From: Pseudomonas fluorescens | GTDB taxonomy: Bacteria; Pseudomonadota; Gammaproteobacteria; Pseudomonadales; Pseudomonadaceae | DNA length: 64,000 nucleotides | NCBI RefSeq assembly: GCF_000730425.1 | Contig: NZ_CP008896.1 | Coordinates: 310,001 to 374,000 of the forward strand | Reading direction: 5' to 3' | Shown here: positions 1-9,184 of the stretch, piece by piece | How positions within the stretch are numbered: the stretch's first letter is position 1 | Layout: every line of letters begins with the position of its first letter | Translations under genes and position numbers: made by a program | The notes under the pieces: model-generated | The model's input: only the letters and a program-made list of their open reading frames with translations | What the model was told of the DNA's origin: nothing | The model's database searches: none

Positions 1-3000
1 TGTATCACGCCGACACCCCGCTGGCGTTGTCCGACGTGTTGCCGATCCTGGAAAACCTTGGCCTGCGTGTGCTGGGTGAGTTCCCGTACCGCTTGCGCCA
101 CGCCAATGGCCGCGAGTTCTGGATCCACGACTTTGCGTTCACCGCCGCCGAAGGCCTGAACCTGGATATCCAGCAGCTCAATGACACCCTGCAAGACGCG
201 TTCGTGCATATCGTCAACGGCGATGCCGAGAACGATGCGTTCAACCGTCTGGTGCTGACCGCCGGCCTGCCTTGGCGCGATGTCGCGCTGCTGCGTGCCT
301 ACGCCCGTTACCTGAAGCAGATCCGCCTGGGCTTCGACCTCGGTTATATCGCCAGTACCCTGAACAACCACACCGACATCGCCCGCGAGTTGACCCGGTT
401 GTTCAAGACCCGTTTCTACCTGGCACGCAAGCTCACCGCCGATGACCTGGAAGACAAGCAACAACGTCTGGAACAGGCGATCCTCACCGCCCTGGACGAT
501 GTGCAGGTGCTCAACGAAGACCGTATCCTGCGGCGCTACCTGGACCTGATCAAGGCCACCCTGCGCACCAACTTCTACCAGACGGATGCCAACGGCCAGA
601 ACAAGTCGTACTTCAGCTTCAAGTTCAACCCCCACGCCATTCCCGAATTGCCCAAGCCAGTGCCGAAGTTTGAAATCTTCGTCTACTCGCCGCGTGTCGA
701 AGGCGTACACCTGCGCTTTGGCAATGTCGCTCGCGGCGGCCTGCGCTGGTCTGACCGCGAGGAAGACTTCCGCACCGAAGTGCTGGGCCTGGTAAAAGCC
801 CAGCAGGTGAAGAATTCGGTGATCGTGCCGGTCGGTGCCAAGGGCGGCTTCCTGCCGCGTCGCCTGCCATTGGGCGGCAGCCGCGACGAGATCGCGGCCG
901 AGGGCATCGCCTGCTACCGCATCTTCATTTCCGGCCTGTTGGACATTACCGACAACCTGAAAGATGGCGCCCTGGTGCCACCGTTGAACGTGGTGCGCCA
1001 CGACAACGATGACCCATACCTGGTCGTGGCGGCCGACAAAGGCACCGCGACGTTCTCCGATATCGCCAACGGCATTGCCATCGACTACGGCTTCTGGCTG
1101 GGCGACGCGTTTGCTTCCGGTGGTTCGGCCGGTTACGACCACAAGAAGATGGGGATCACCGCCAAGGGCGCGTGGGTTGGTGTGCAGCGTCACTTCCGTG
1201 AGCGCGGCATCAACGTGCAGCAAGACAGCATCACCGTGGTCGGCGTCGGCGATATGGCCGGTGACGTGTTCGGCAACGGCTTGCTCATGTCCGACAAGCT
1301 GCAACTGGTCGCGGCCTTCAACCACTTGCATATCTTCATCGATCCAAACCCGAACCCGGCCACCAGCTTTGTCGAGCGCCAGCGCATGTTCGAGCTGCCG
1401 CGTTCGGCCTGGTCGGACTACGACACCAGCATCATGTCCGAAGGCGGCGGTATCTTCTCGCGCAGCGCCAAAAGCATTGCCATCTCGCCACAGATGAAGG
1501 AACGCTTCGACATCCAGGCCGACAAGCTGACCCCGACCGAGCTGCTGAACGCCTTGCTCAAGGCGCCGGTGGACCTGTTGTGGAACGGCGGTATCGGGAC
1601 CTACGTCAAGGCCAGCAGCGAAAGCCACGCCGATGTGGGCGACAAGGCCAACGACGCCCTGCGTGTGAACGGCAACGAGCTGCGCTGCAAAGTCGTGGGT
1701 GAGGGCGGTAACCTGGGCATGACCCAACTGGGTCGTGTGGAATTCGGCCTCAATGGCGGCGGCTCCAACACCGACTTTATCGACAATGCCGGTGGTGTGG
1801 ACTGCTCCGACCACGAAGTGAACATCAAGATCCTGCTCAACGAAGTGGTGCAGGCCGGCGACATGACTGACAAGCAACGCAACCAGTTGCTGGCGAGCAT
1901 GACCGACGAAGTCGGCAGCCTGGTGCTGGGCAACAACTACAAGCAGACCCAGGCCCTGTCCCTGGCCGCTCGCAAGGCCTACGAGCGGGTGGCCGAGTAC
2001 AAGCGCCTGATGAGCGACCTGGAAGGCCGTGGCAAGCTGGACCGCGCCATCGAGTATCTGCCGACCGAGGAGCAACTGGCCGAGCGCGCCGCGACCGGCA
2101 AGGGCCTGACCCGTCCGGAGCTGTCGGTGCTGATCTCGTACAGCAAGATCGACCTCAAGGAAGCCCTGCTCAAGTCCCTGGTACCGGATGACGCCTACCT
2201 GACCCGTGACATGGAGACCGCGTTCCCACCGAGCCTGGTGGCCAAGTTCTCCGAAGCCATGCGTCGCCACCGCCTCAAGCGCGAGATCGTCAGCACCCAG
2301 ATCGCCAACGACCTGGTCAACCACATGGGCATCACCTTCGTGCAACGGCTCAAAGAGTCGACCGGCATGAGCCCGGCGAACGTGGCGGGCGCCTATGTGA
2401 TCGTGCGTGACATTTTCCATCTCCCGCACTGGTTCCGTCAGATCGAAGCCCTGGATCACCAGGTCTCGGCTGACGTGCAACTGGCGCTGATGGATGAGCT
2501 GATGCGCCTGGGGCGTCGGGCCACCCGTTGGTTCCTGCGCAGCCGTCGCAACGAGCAGGATGCCGCCCGTGATGTGGCGCACTTCGGCCCGCACCTGGCG
2601 GCGCTGGGCCTCAAGCTCGACGAACTGCTGGAAGGCCCGACCCGCGAAGGCTGGCAGAACCGTTACCAGGCCTATGTCGAAGCCGGTGTGCCGGAGTTGC
2701 TGGCGCGCATGGTGGCGGGCACCACGCACCTGTACACCTTGCTGCCGATCATCGAGGCGGCTGACGTTACCGGTCAGAGCGCTGCCGATGTGGCCAAGGC
2801 CTACTTTGCGGTGGGCAGTGCCCTGGACTTGCCGTGGTACCTGCAGCAGATCAGTGATCTGCCGGTGGGCAACAACTGGCAGGCCCAGGCCCGCGAAGCC
2901 TTCCGCGATGATGTGGACTGGCAGCAACGGGCGATCACCATCAAGGTTCTGCAAATGGCCGATGCGCCAGAAGACATGGAAGCCCGCGTGGCCCTGTGGC

Positions 3001-3143
3001 TTGAGCAGAATGCGAGCATGGCCGAGCGCTGGCGCGCGATGATGGTGGAAATCCGTGCTGCGGTCGGTACGGACTACGCCATGTACGCAGTGGCCAACCG
3101 TGAGCTGCTGGACCTGGCAATGAGTGGGCAGGCGGCGCTGTAG
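1..3143 (+). CDS. gdhB: NAD-specific glutamate dehydrogenase, large (180-kDa) class, C-terminal part
   Basis: The reading frame is open from the first complete codon (base 3), so the gene starts left of the window; about 1,046 residues are visible, where the family usually has about 1,600. The enzyme deaminates glutamate to 2-oxoglutarate with NAD+ in the cytoplasm. The visible part begins just before the catalytic core. The core has a VRGGLRWSDR-type motif near base 740, the lysine-containing AKGGF motif near 840, and the nucleotide-binding VVGVGDMAGDVFGNG motif near 1,240. A long helical C-terminal domain follows. It ends 25 bases before a strong terminator, so it is the last gene of its transcript. 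The family is well established; only the N-terminal region is unseen. Confidence 0.95.
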   Translation, partial: YHADTPLALSDVLPILENLGLRVLGEFPYRLRHANGREFWIHDFAFTAAEGLNLDIQQLNDTLQDAFVHIVNGDAENDAFNRLVLTAGLPWRDVALLRAYARYLKQIRLGFDLGYIASTLNNHTDIARELTRLFKTRFYLARKLTADDLEDKQQRLEQAILTALDDVQVLNEDRILRRYLDLIKATLRTNFYQTDANGQNKSYFSFKFNPHAIPELPKPVPKFEIFVYSPRVEGVHLRFGNVARGGLRWSDREEDFRTEVLGLVKAQQVKNSVIVPVGAKGGFLPRRLPLGGSRDEIAAEGIACYRIFISGLLDITDNLKDGALVPPLNVVRHDNDDPYLVVAADKGTATFSDIANGIAIDYGFWLGDAFASGGSAGYDHKKMGITAKGAWVGVQRHFRERGINVQQDSITVVGVGDMAGDVFGNGLLMSDKLQLVAAFNHLHIFIDPNPNPATSFVERQRMFELPRSAWSDYDTSIMSEGGGIFSRSAKSIAISPQMKERFDIQADKLTPTELLNALLKAPVDLLWNGGIGTYVKASSESHADVGDKANDALRVNGNELRCKVVGEGGNLGMTQLGRVEFGLNGGGSNTDFIDNAGGVDCSDHEVNIKILLNEVVQAGDMTDKQRNQLLASMTDEVGSLVLGNNYKQTQALSLAARKAYERVAEYKRLMSDLEGRGKLDRAIEYLPTEEQLAERAATGKGLTRPELSVLISYSKIDLKEALLKSLVPDDAYLTRDMETAFPPSLVAKFSEAMRRHRLKREIVSTQIANDLVNHMGITFVQRLKESTGMSPANVAGAYVIVRDIFHLPHWFRQIEALDHQVSADVQLALMDELMRLGRRATRWFLRSRRNEQDAARDVAHFGPHLAALGLKLDELLEGPTREGWQNRYQAYVEAGVPELLARMVAGTTHLYTLLPIIEAADVTGQSAADVAKAYFAVGSALDLPWYLQQISDLPVGNNWQAQAREAFRDDVDWQQRAITIKVLQMADAPEDMEARVALWLEQNASMAERWRAMMVEIRAAVGTDYAMYAVANRELLDLAMSGQAAL

Positions 3144-3167
3144 TGTGCTGCTAGAGCGCTAAAAACA

Positions 3168-3203
3168 AAGCCCCGTATCGCAAGATACGGGGCTTTTTGT
3201 TTT
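3168..3203 (+). terminator. Rho-independent terminator after gdhB
   Basis: A 13-bp perfect stem (AAAGCCCCGTATC paired with its complement, loop GCAA) is followed by a T-rich run. It lies 25 bases after the gdhB stop codon. Confidence 0.9.
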
Positions 3204-3232
3204 CACCCGACCCCATGTGGGATCCAAAAAAT

Positions 3233-3323
3233 GTGGGAGCGGGCTTGCTCGCGATAGCGGTATGTCAGTCACACTTGCATCAACTGACCCATCGCTATCG
3301 CGAGCAAGCCCGCTCCCACATTT
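3233..3323. repeat. Pseudomonas REP pair (BIME-like)
   Basis: Two long inverted copies of the motif GTGGGAGCGGGCTTGCTCGC flank a central spacer of about 30 bases. This is the typical paired REP palindrome found between genes in fluorescent pseudomonads. It separates gdhB (rightward) from the convergent GntR gene. Confidence 0.85.
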
Positions 3324-3337
3324 TGATCTCTGGTGGT

Positions 3338-4015
3338 TTACGAGAGCTTCGATTCCAGGTGATCCAGATACCGGTTCATCAATCCAGCGGCCGTACCCGC
3401 ATCCCTTCGCTCCACGGCCTCCACAATCTCTGCCTGCTCGTGCCAGGACCCGGCGAACGCCCCCTGCTGGGCAATGGCCAGCGAGGTCAACGGCACCAGG
3501 CTATTGAGAAACTGTGCCAATGGCCGGTTCCCCGCGATGGCCGCCAGTAGCAGGTGAAACTCGCCGCACAGGCGGATGGCCGGGCCTTGCTGGCCCAGCT
3601 CGACGTACACCCGCTGGCGGGCCACCAGGTCGCGCAAGCGCCGCACCTGCCCAGGGCTTGCCTGCACGCAGGCCAGCTGCACTACGGTCACCTCCATCAA
3701 GCGCCGTGCCTCAAGAATATGTTGCACTTGCCGGGCATCCGGCGCCGCCACCTGGGCACGCAGGTTGGGGCGCAGGATGATCACCTGCTGTTCGGCCAGG
3801 CGTGCCAGGACCCGGCGCAGCACGCTGCGGCTGACGCCGAACGCCTGGGCCAGGCCTTCTTCGGTAAAGCGGCTGTCGGGCACAATACGCTGTTCCAGGA
3901 TGGCATCGAACAGCCGTGGGTAGAGTTCATCCACCGAAGGTCGTTTACCGGGCACCAGGCGCATGGCGGGCGAGGCGGTGGCAACGATATTGCGTTGCAG
4001 GGCATGGGCGCTCAT
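3338..4015 (-). CDS. GntR-family regulator with FCD domain
   Basis: The protein has 225 residues. A winged helix (about residues 25-95, with VSRSVLRRVLARLAEQQVI as the recognition region) is followed by an all-helical FCD effector domain (about 105-220). FCD domains normally bind a metal through one Asp and three His. Here the FH of the first helix is present, but the usual second and third His positions appear as EQ and Y (in EQAEIVEAVE and NRYLDHLE), so metal or ligand binding may differ. It starts 15 bases after the end of another GntR/FCD gene, and the two are probably co-transcribed. The target genes are unknown; the neighbouring dicarboxylate transporter is a candidate. Confidence 0.85.
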   Translation of the reverse strand: MSAHALQRNIVATASPAMRLVPGKRPSVDELYPRLFDAILEQRIVPDSRFTEEGLAQAFGVSRSVLRRVLARLAEQQVIILRPNLRAQVAAPDARQVQHILEARRLMEVTVVQLACVQASPGQVRRLRDLVARQRVYVELGQQGPAIRLCGEFHLLLAAIAGNRPLAQFLNSLVPLTSLAIAQQGAFAGSWHEQAEIVEAVERRDAGTAAGLMNRYLDHLESKLS

Positions 4016-4030
4016 GGCCAGTCTCCAAAG

Positions 4031-4732
4031 TCAGCTGCCGAGATGATCGTCGGGAATGTTCAGGGCCGTGCCCATGCGCTGGCCCTCGTTGAGGATATGG
4101 CGGCGCATTTCGGCGCTGGCCAGGGCACTGTTCTTGTTGCGGATCGCGCGCACCACGGCCTCGTTTTCCAGCAGGCGCTCGGCCAGGTGTTCGGGGGAGT
4201 TGCGCAACACCTGGGCGCTTTGCTTGAGGGCGTTGCTGGTCTGCTGCACCACGTTCTGGAAGATCGGGTTGGACGTCAGAGCGAACAGTTCTTCATGGAA
4301 GGCGATGTAGGCGTTCATCCCGGCCTCACTGTCGTCGGCCTCCAGGGCTTCGCGCATATCCATTAGCGTCAGGCGCAACTGCCCGATTTCCTTGCTGCTG
4401 ATGGACTGGGCGACGAGGCCGACGATAAACGGCTCCAGGGTGTAGCGCAGCTGCAGGATGTCGGCGAGGCTGGCATCGGCCACGGCATCATGGGCCTGGG
4501 GGTCGTTGACGCGGGTTTCCAGCACGATCACGCCTTTGCCGGGCATCGAACGCACCAGGCCGAGGGTTTCCAGCACGATCACCGCTTCGCGCAGGCTGGG
4601 ACGGCTGATGCCCAGTTGTTCGGCCAGTTCGCGCTGGCCGGGCAGCATTTCGCCGCGCCGCCACTGGCCTCGCGCCAGGGCCGTGCGCAGTTTTTCTACG
4701 ACTGAATTGACGACGGTTGAGGTGCTGATCAC
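4031..4732 (-). CDS. GntR/FadR-type regulator with FCD domain
   Basis: The protein has 233 residues. The winged helix at about 8-75 contains the classic LPGQRELAEQLGISRPSLREA stretch, and an FCD domain follows (about 90-220) with FHEELF and a C-terminal RHI motif. Such proteins are usually repressors released by a small carboxylate or sugar acid. It lies directly downstream of the DctA-like transporter on the same strand and upstream of a second GntR gene. Control of the transporter is a reasonable inference but is not shown. Confidence 0.88.
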   Translation of the reverse strand: MISTSTVVNSVVEKLRTALARGQWRRGEMLPGQRELAEQLGISRPSLREAVIVLETLGLVRSMPGKGVIVLETRVNDPQAHDAVADASLADILQLRYTLEPFIVGLVAQSISSKEIGQLRLTLMDMREALEADDSEAGMNAYIAFHEELFALTSNPIFQNVVQQTSNALKQSAQVLRNSPEHLAERLLENEAVVRAIRNKNSALASAEMRRHILNEGQRMGTALNIPDDHLGS

Positions 4733-4789
4733 GTCGTGGACTCCCTAATGTTGCAAACACAATGATTAAATCCGCCGCCTTCTCCTGAA

Positions 4790-4866
4790 GGAGCTGGCTT
4801 GCCAGCGATGACGGACTGCCGGCCGACATCGCCACGGGCTTGATTCACCGCCATCGCCGGCAAGGG
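4790..4866. repeat. Degenerate REP-like element
   Basis: GGAGCTGGCTTGCCAGCGATG and a diverged inverted partner GCCATCGCCGGCAAG bracket a short spacer. It lies between the dicarboxylate transporter and the GntR gene. The partner arms no longer match well. Confidence 0.55.
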
Positions 4867-4870
4867 GCGG

Positions 4871-6181
4871 TTAGAATTCCTGGTGCGCCGGAAGGACCGG
4901 CTTCTTGGCCTGGAAGGCATACCCTTGCTGGCCATCGAGCACTTTGTTGGCCCGTTGGATATCAATGTCCTTTTCCCAGCGGGCAATGGCCACGGTGGCG
5001 ACGCAGTTGCCGATCAGGTTGGTCATCGCGCGCCCAATCCCCATGAACCAATCGACTGCCAGCACCAGCACCAGGCCCACCACCGGGATGGCCGGGATAG
5101 CGGTCAGGGTCGCCGCCAGAATCACCAGGGCCGAGCCCGGTATGCCGTGGGCGCCCTTGGATGTGATCAGTGACACCAGCAGGATGGTCAGTAGGTCGGT
5201 CATCGACAGCGGCGTACCGGTGGCGTTGGCGATAAACACAATGGCCAGGGTCAGGTAGATCGAAAAACCGTCGAGGTTGAATGAGTAGCCGGTTGGAATC
5301 ACCAGGCCGACGGTGGAGCTGCCAATCCCCAGGTGCTCCAGTTTACGCATGATCTGCGGCAACACCGCGTCGGAGGAGGCGGTGCCCATCACGATCAACA
5401 GTTCTTCGCGCAGGTACTTGAGCAGTGGCAGCATGCGCAGGCCCGACAAGCGCATGACCGTGCCGAGGATCAGCGCGACGAAGGCCACGCAGGTCAGGTA
5501 AAACAGGCCGACCAGGCTGCCCAGGTGTTGCAGCGAATCCAAGCCATAGGTGCTGGTGGTAAAGGCGATGGCGCCGAATACCCCAATGGGTGCCAGGCGC
5601 ACGATCATGCCCATGATCCGGAAGATCACATGGCTCAGTTCATTGATCAGTCGCGAGATGCCCGAGGCCGCTTCGCCCACCAGGTTCAGCGCACTGCCAA
5701 ACAGCACCGAGAACAGCAACACCTGCAAGATATTGTTATCGGCAAAGGCGCCGATCACCGAGTTGGGGATCAGGTCCATCAAGAACTGGCTGGTGCCCTT
5801 GATATGTTGGCCGCGGTCGGCCAGCTCATTGAGGCCAGCCGAAGACAGCTGCTCCAGGTGAATATTGGCGCCGCTGCCGATGCCGGTGCTGAACGCCAGC
5901 ACCAGGCCGATGATCAGGGCGATGGTCGTCAGGATTTCAAAGTAAATCACCGACTTGAGACCGATGCGTCCGACTTTTTTCAGGTCGCCGGCACCGGAAA
6001 TACCGCTGACCACTACGCAGAACACGATCAGGCCAATCAACATCTTGATCAGCTTGATAAAGCCGTCACCCAGGGGCTTGAGTTGTGTGGAGAATTCGGG
6101 AAGGGCCAAGCCGCAAGCAATGCCGAGCAACAGGCCTATGACGACTTGCAGGAAAATCGAACGCGAGCACCATCTGAGCAT
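4871..6181 (-). CDS. DctA-type dicarboxylate/cation symporter (DAACS family)
   Basis: The inner-membrane protein has 436 residues, the family's usual length. Family signatures visible are a serine-rich re-entrant loop (MGTASSDAVLPQIM, about residue 265), the PTGYSFNLDG motif (about 300) and a second loop with GIPGSALVILAATL (about 350). The N-terminus has a hydrophobic segment from about residue 9. Family members import succinate, fumarate, malate or acidic amino acids with protons or sodium. In DctA the second loop usually reads GVTGSG, so substrate choice may differ. Two GntR regulator genes follow on the same strand. The promoter must lie in the 232-bp gap shared with tag. Confidence 0.88.
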   Translation of the reverse strand: MLRWCSRSIFLQVVIGLLLGIACGLALPEFSTQLKPLGDGFIKLIKMLIGLIVFCVVVSGISGAGDLKKVGRIGLKSVIYFEILTTIALIIGLVLAFSTGIGSGANIHLEQLSSAGLNELADRGQHIKGTSQFLMDLIPNSVIGAFADNNILQVLLFSVLFGSALNLVGEAASGISRLINELSHVIFRIMGMIVRLAPIGVFGAIAFTTSTYGLDSLQHLGSLVGLFYLTCVAFVALILGTVMRLSGLRMLPLLKYLREELLIVMGTASSDAVLPQIMRKLEHLGIGSSTVGLVIPTGYSFNLDGFSIYLTLAIVFIANATGTPLSMTDLLTILLVSLITSKGAHGIPGSALVILAATLTAIPAIPVVGLVLVLAVDWFMGIGRAMTNLIGNCVATVAIARWEKDIDIQRANKVLDGQQGYAFQAKKPVLPAHQEF

Positions 6182-6413
6182 GGGAAGGATCTCTATTCGG
6201 TGCCCTGGTGGGTCCAGGGCTTAATTGTTGTGGTCTGACCGGTAAGTCCAGTGCGCGGCCAGTCTACGCTCGGTTTTTTCCAAACCACAAGAGGTGAACT
6301 GGACGTTTGTGGAGGCCGGTCTTACCAGTTGCTCGGTAACTCTGATGCTTGAGCGGTTGGCAGCCTGGATTTTTTTTCGCTTATCATCCCTGGCTTGGCC
6401 ACGGAGGTGACAC

Positions 6414-7043
6414 ATGGATAAGCCCGGACTGACAACCGATGAAACGGGGCTGACCCGTTGTACGTGGCGTACAGCCGCTGAGCAGTATCCCGATTACCAC
6501 GATCACGAATGGGGCGTGCCGGTTGCCGATGACAGGGCGTTGTACGAGAAGATCTGCCTGGAAGGCTTTCAGGCGGGCCTGGCGTGGATCACTATCCTGC
6601 GCAAGCGCGAGCACTTTCGTCGGGCATTCGAGGGCTTTGATTTTCGCCGGGTGGCGCAGTACACCGAGGAGGATGTCCAGCGCCTGATGGCTGATCCGGG
6701 CATTGTGCGCAATCGCGCCAAAATCGTCTCGACCATCAACAATGCGCGGCGGGCGTGTGAGCTGGTGGAGGAGGCCGGGTCGCTGGCTGCCTGGTTATGG
6801 GCCTTCGAGCCGCGGGCCGACGAGCGTCCGGCCGTGGTGGACATGGCCTATTGGACGGGCAATCCCACGTCGCCGGCTTCGGTGCGTTTGTCCAAGGCCT
6901 TGAAAAAACGCGGCTGGACATTCGTCGGGCCGACGACGATGTATGCGTTTATGCAGGCGATGGGGATGGTCAATGACCACTTGGACGGCTGTGCCTGTCG
7001 GCAGCCGATTGAAGACCTGCGGCGCCAGTTCAGGCGCCCCTGA
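6414..7043 (+). CDS. tag: DNA-3-methyladenine glycosylase I
   Basis: The protein has 209 residues. It removes 3-methyladenine from DNA as the first step of base-excision repair. RCTW near the N-terminus, HEWG (about residue 31) and the C-terminal NDHLDGC give the Cys/His zinc-site residues of the Tag family. The FQAGLAWITIL and GIVRNRAKI motifs form the helix-hairpin-helix core. The ATG at 6414 is preceded by a GGAGG Shine-Dalgarno 6 bases upstream. It is a single gene facing the cupin gene across a hairpin. Confidence 0.95.
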   Translation: MDKPGLTTDETGLTRCTWRTAAEQYPDYHDHEWGVPVADDRALYEKICLEGFQAGLAWITILRKREHFRRAFEGFDFRRVAQYTEEDVQRLMADPGIVRNRAKIVSTINNARRACELVEEAGSLAAWLWAFEPRADERPAVVDMAYWTGNPTSPASVRLSKALKKRGWTFVGPTTMYAFMQAMGMVNDHLDGCACRQPIEDLRRQFRRP

Positions 7044-7068
7044 ATCTTGAGCCTGCCGGATCTCAACC

Positions 7069-7096
7069 TGTAGGCGCTGGCTTGCCAGCGCCTACA
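7069..7096. terminator. Perfect palindrome between tag and cupin gene (single REP-like hairpin)
   Basis: A 13-bp perfect inverted repeat, TGTAGGCGCTGGC with its complement, has a 2-base loop. It sits between two convergent genes, so it can serve as a bidirectional transcript end. The sequence resembles one arm of a REP element. Confidence 0.6.
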
Positions 7097-7098
7097 AT

Positions 7099-7506
7099 TT
7101 AGTGCTGCGGTGGCAGGGGCGTCAGTACCTCGGCCTTGTGGTCCAAGACCATCACCACCAGCAACTTGGCGGGCTGGGTCTGGCTGGCATTGCTCGATTC
7201 GAAGTGGCGCGAGCCGGCCGGTTCGTAGAACGATTGCCCGGCCTTGTAGGTGATGGCCGGTTCATCGTTGACCCGTGAAGTGATTTCACCCTCCAGTACG
7301 TAAGCCACGGCAGTGCCGGTATGGCTATGGGGTACGGTGGCCTGACCGGGCGCGTAATCCACGGTGAGCATAAGGGTTTTTTTGCCGGGCACGTTGGCCA
7401 GGGCGTGTTCCTGCAAGACCTTGATCGATTCCTGGTTGTAGACCGGCTCGTGGGCGAAGGCGCTTAACGAAGCCAGCAGTAGGGTGGTGCCGAGCAGTAC
7501 TTTCAT
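7099..7506 (-). CDS. Secreted cupin-domain protein
   Basis: The protein has 135 residues. An N-terminal signal peptide ends at about SAFA-H (residue 18/19), so the product is probably periplasmic. A single cupin barrel follows, with the metal-binding pattern PHSHTGTAVAYVLEGEI (about residues 59-75) and the second motif PAGSRHFE (about 96). The substrate is unknown. It follows the MocR gene on the same strand with an 84-bp gap; that gap contains a 12-bp sequence also present before the AhpD-like gene. Confidence 0.85.
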   Translation of the reverse strand: MKVLLGTTLLLASLSAFAHEPVYNQESIKVLQEHALANVPGKKTLMLTVDYAPGQATVPHSHTGTAVAYVLEGEITSRVNDEPAITYKAGQSFYEPAGSRHFESSNASQTQPAKLLVVMVLDHKAEVLTPLPPQH

Positions 7507-7563
7507 GGTGAGGGTTCTCCGTTGTTCCAGACCCCATCACCCTACGCCCGGCAATGTCGCGTA

Positions 7564-7599
7564 CCTATAGCCAATGCGCTGGAAAATCCTTCAGCCAAT
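7564..7599 (-). promoter_or_regulatory. Candidate MocR-binding direct repeats before the cupin gene
   Basis: Read on the minus strand there are two 12-mers, ATTGGCTGAAGG (7599-7588) and ATTGGCTATAGG (7575-7564), 24 bp apart and ahead of the cupin start. The second is identical to a 12-mer ahead of the AhpD-like gene. GabR/PdxR-type regulators are known to bind paired direct repeats; the assignment here is inference. Confidence 0.4.
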
Positions 7600-9024
7600 C
7601 TGCTGCAGGATATCGCGCACCTTGTCCAGGGAGGGGTCGATATCCAGGGTCTCGATGGCCCCGAAGCCGATGATCAGGCCGCTGCGCACCGGCGCCTGAT
7701 GGAAAAACACATCCAGCGGATACAACCCCACTTCCACTTGGCGCGCCAGTTCGATCAGCAATGGAATATTCACCGCCACCTTGCATAGCACGGCCATGTG
7801 GAACCCGGCCACACTGGGCACGACTTCGAACCAGGGTGCGAGGTCACCGGCCAGGCGGCTGAGAATGCGCTCGCGGCGGGCCGCATAAACGGCGTGACAG
7901 CGCCGGATGTGCTTGAGCAGGTAGCCTTCGCTGATGAACTTGGCCAGTGCCCATTGCGGTAGCGTCGAGGTGTGCTGGTCGCTCAGTTGCTTGGCCTTGA
8001 GGACCGCCCCGCGGATGGCCGGTGGCAGCACCCCATAGCCCAGGCGCAACTCGGGCAACAGGGTCTTGGAGAAGGTCCCGACGTAGGCGACGATGCCGCG
8101 GGTGTCCATGCTTTGCAGGGCGTCGGTGGGGCGCCCCTCATAGCGGAACTCACTGTCGTAGTCGTCCTCGATCACGATCGCGCCCAGGGCCAGCGCCCGT
8201 GCCAGCAGCGCTTCGCGGCGCGGCATGCTCATGGGGATGCCCAGGGGGAACTGGTGGGAGGGGGTGACATAGATCAGCCGGGTGCCCTCGGGGATCAACT
8301 CGACCTGGATCCCCTGTGCATCCACCGGCACACCGGCGACCGTGGCGCCGGCCGCTTCGAACAGCAGGCGGGCCGGTGTGTAGCCGGGATCTTCCATGGC
8401 GACAATGCTGCCCGGTTCCAGGACCACGCGGGCGATCAGGTCCAGCGCCTGTTGGGCGCCGTTGCACACCACAATGTCGTCGTCCCGGCAGTTGACCCCA
8501 CGGGAAAACGCGATGTGCCCGGCAATCGCATTGCGCAAGGCCGCCAGCCCTTCGGGCTGGCCGTAGAACCCACTGTTCTGGGCAATGCGGCGCAGCGCGT
8601 CCTGGGTACAGCGCCGCCATTCGTCCTGGGGGAACAGGCTGCGGGTGGTGGCGCCGCCGATGAATTCGCAGCGCAAGATACTGTCCCGGGTGGGATGGCG
8701 CATGGGTGAGGGCAGGGCTTGCCATTTGGCCAGGTTGGCGGCGCAAGCCAGGTCGGCCGCACTCTGCAGGCCCTTTGTGCGGGGGGCGCTAGCGTTGACG
8801 AAGGTTCCGCGCCCGGTCCTGCCGATCAGCAGGCCTTCGTAGGTCAGCGTGGCGTAGGTGTCGGACACGGTCTTGCGCGACACCCCCAACTGCTCGGCCA
8901 GCAAGCGGCTGGGGGGCAACTGCGCGCCGGCAGCCAGGCGGCCTGACTCGATGGCGTCGTGCAGTTGTTGGTAAAGCTGTTCGGCCAGATCCTTGCGGCC
9001 CTTGATCACGACGTGCAGTTCCAT
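7591..9024 (-). CDS. MocR/PdxR-type regulator (GntR DNA-binding plus aminotransferase-like domain)
   Basis: The protein has 477 residues. The GntR winged helix occupies about residues 10-80 (LPPSRLLAEQLGVSRKTVSDTY) and a fold-type I aminotransferase-like domain about 125-475. The pyridoxal phosphate lysine is in GTFSKTLLPELRLGYG, and the aspartate motif is in IVIEDDYDSEFRYEG. MocR proteins use the aminotransferase domain to sense PLP or an amine and often control an adjacent divergent gene. Here the divergent neighbour is an AhpD-like gene 160 bp away, and the downstream neighbour is a cupin gene. A 12-bp repeat shared by both promoters supports co-regulation. Confidence 0.9.
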   Translation of the reverse strand: MELHVVIKGRKDLAEQLYQQLHDAIESGRLAAGAQLPPSRLLAEQLGVSRKTVSDTYATLTYEGLLIGRTGRGTFVNASAPRTKGLQSAADLACAANLAKWQALPSPMRHPTRDSILRCEFIGGATTRSLFPQDEWRRCTQDALRRIAQNSGFYGQPEGLAALRNAIAGHIAFSRGVNCRDDDIVVCNGAQQALDLIARVVLEPGSIVAMEDPGYTPARLLFEAAGATVAGVPVDAQGIQVELIPEGTRLIYVTPSHQFPLGIPMSMPRREALLARALALGAIVIEDDYDSEFRYEGRPTDALQSMDTRGIVAYVGTFSKTLLPELRLGYGVLPPAIRGAVLKAKQLSDQHTSTLPQWALAKFISEGYLLKHIRRCHAVYAARRERILSRLAGDLAPWFEVVPSVAGFHMAVLCKVAVNIPLLIELARQVEVGLYPLDVFFHQAPVRSGLIIGFGAIETLDIDPSLDKVRDILQQIG

Positions 9025-9079
9025 GTTTCATTCCGAGACGGTCAATCTGCCAAGACTACTCGCAAGTCGCTTGCGCCGG

Positions 9080-9124
9080 TATCGCCAAGGTGGTCTGCCG
9101 ATAAACCTGCAGATTGGCTATAGG
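9080..9124. promoter_or_regulatory. Candidate MocR operator between mocR-like and ahpD-like genes
   Basis: ATTGGCTATAGG (9113-9124) points to the AhpD-like gene and is identical to the 12-mer before the cupin gene. A similar TTGGCGATA on the minus strand (9088-9080) points to the mocR-like gene. The arrangement fits control of the divergent gene together with autoregulation, but this is inference. Confidence 0.4.
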
Positions 9125-9184
9125 GCGTGTGCTGCGTGGGGTTTAGGCTCAGGGCTGATCGCCTTCGCCACCTGGGACTGCACC

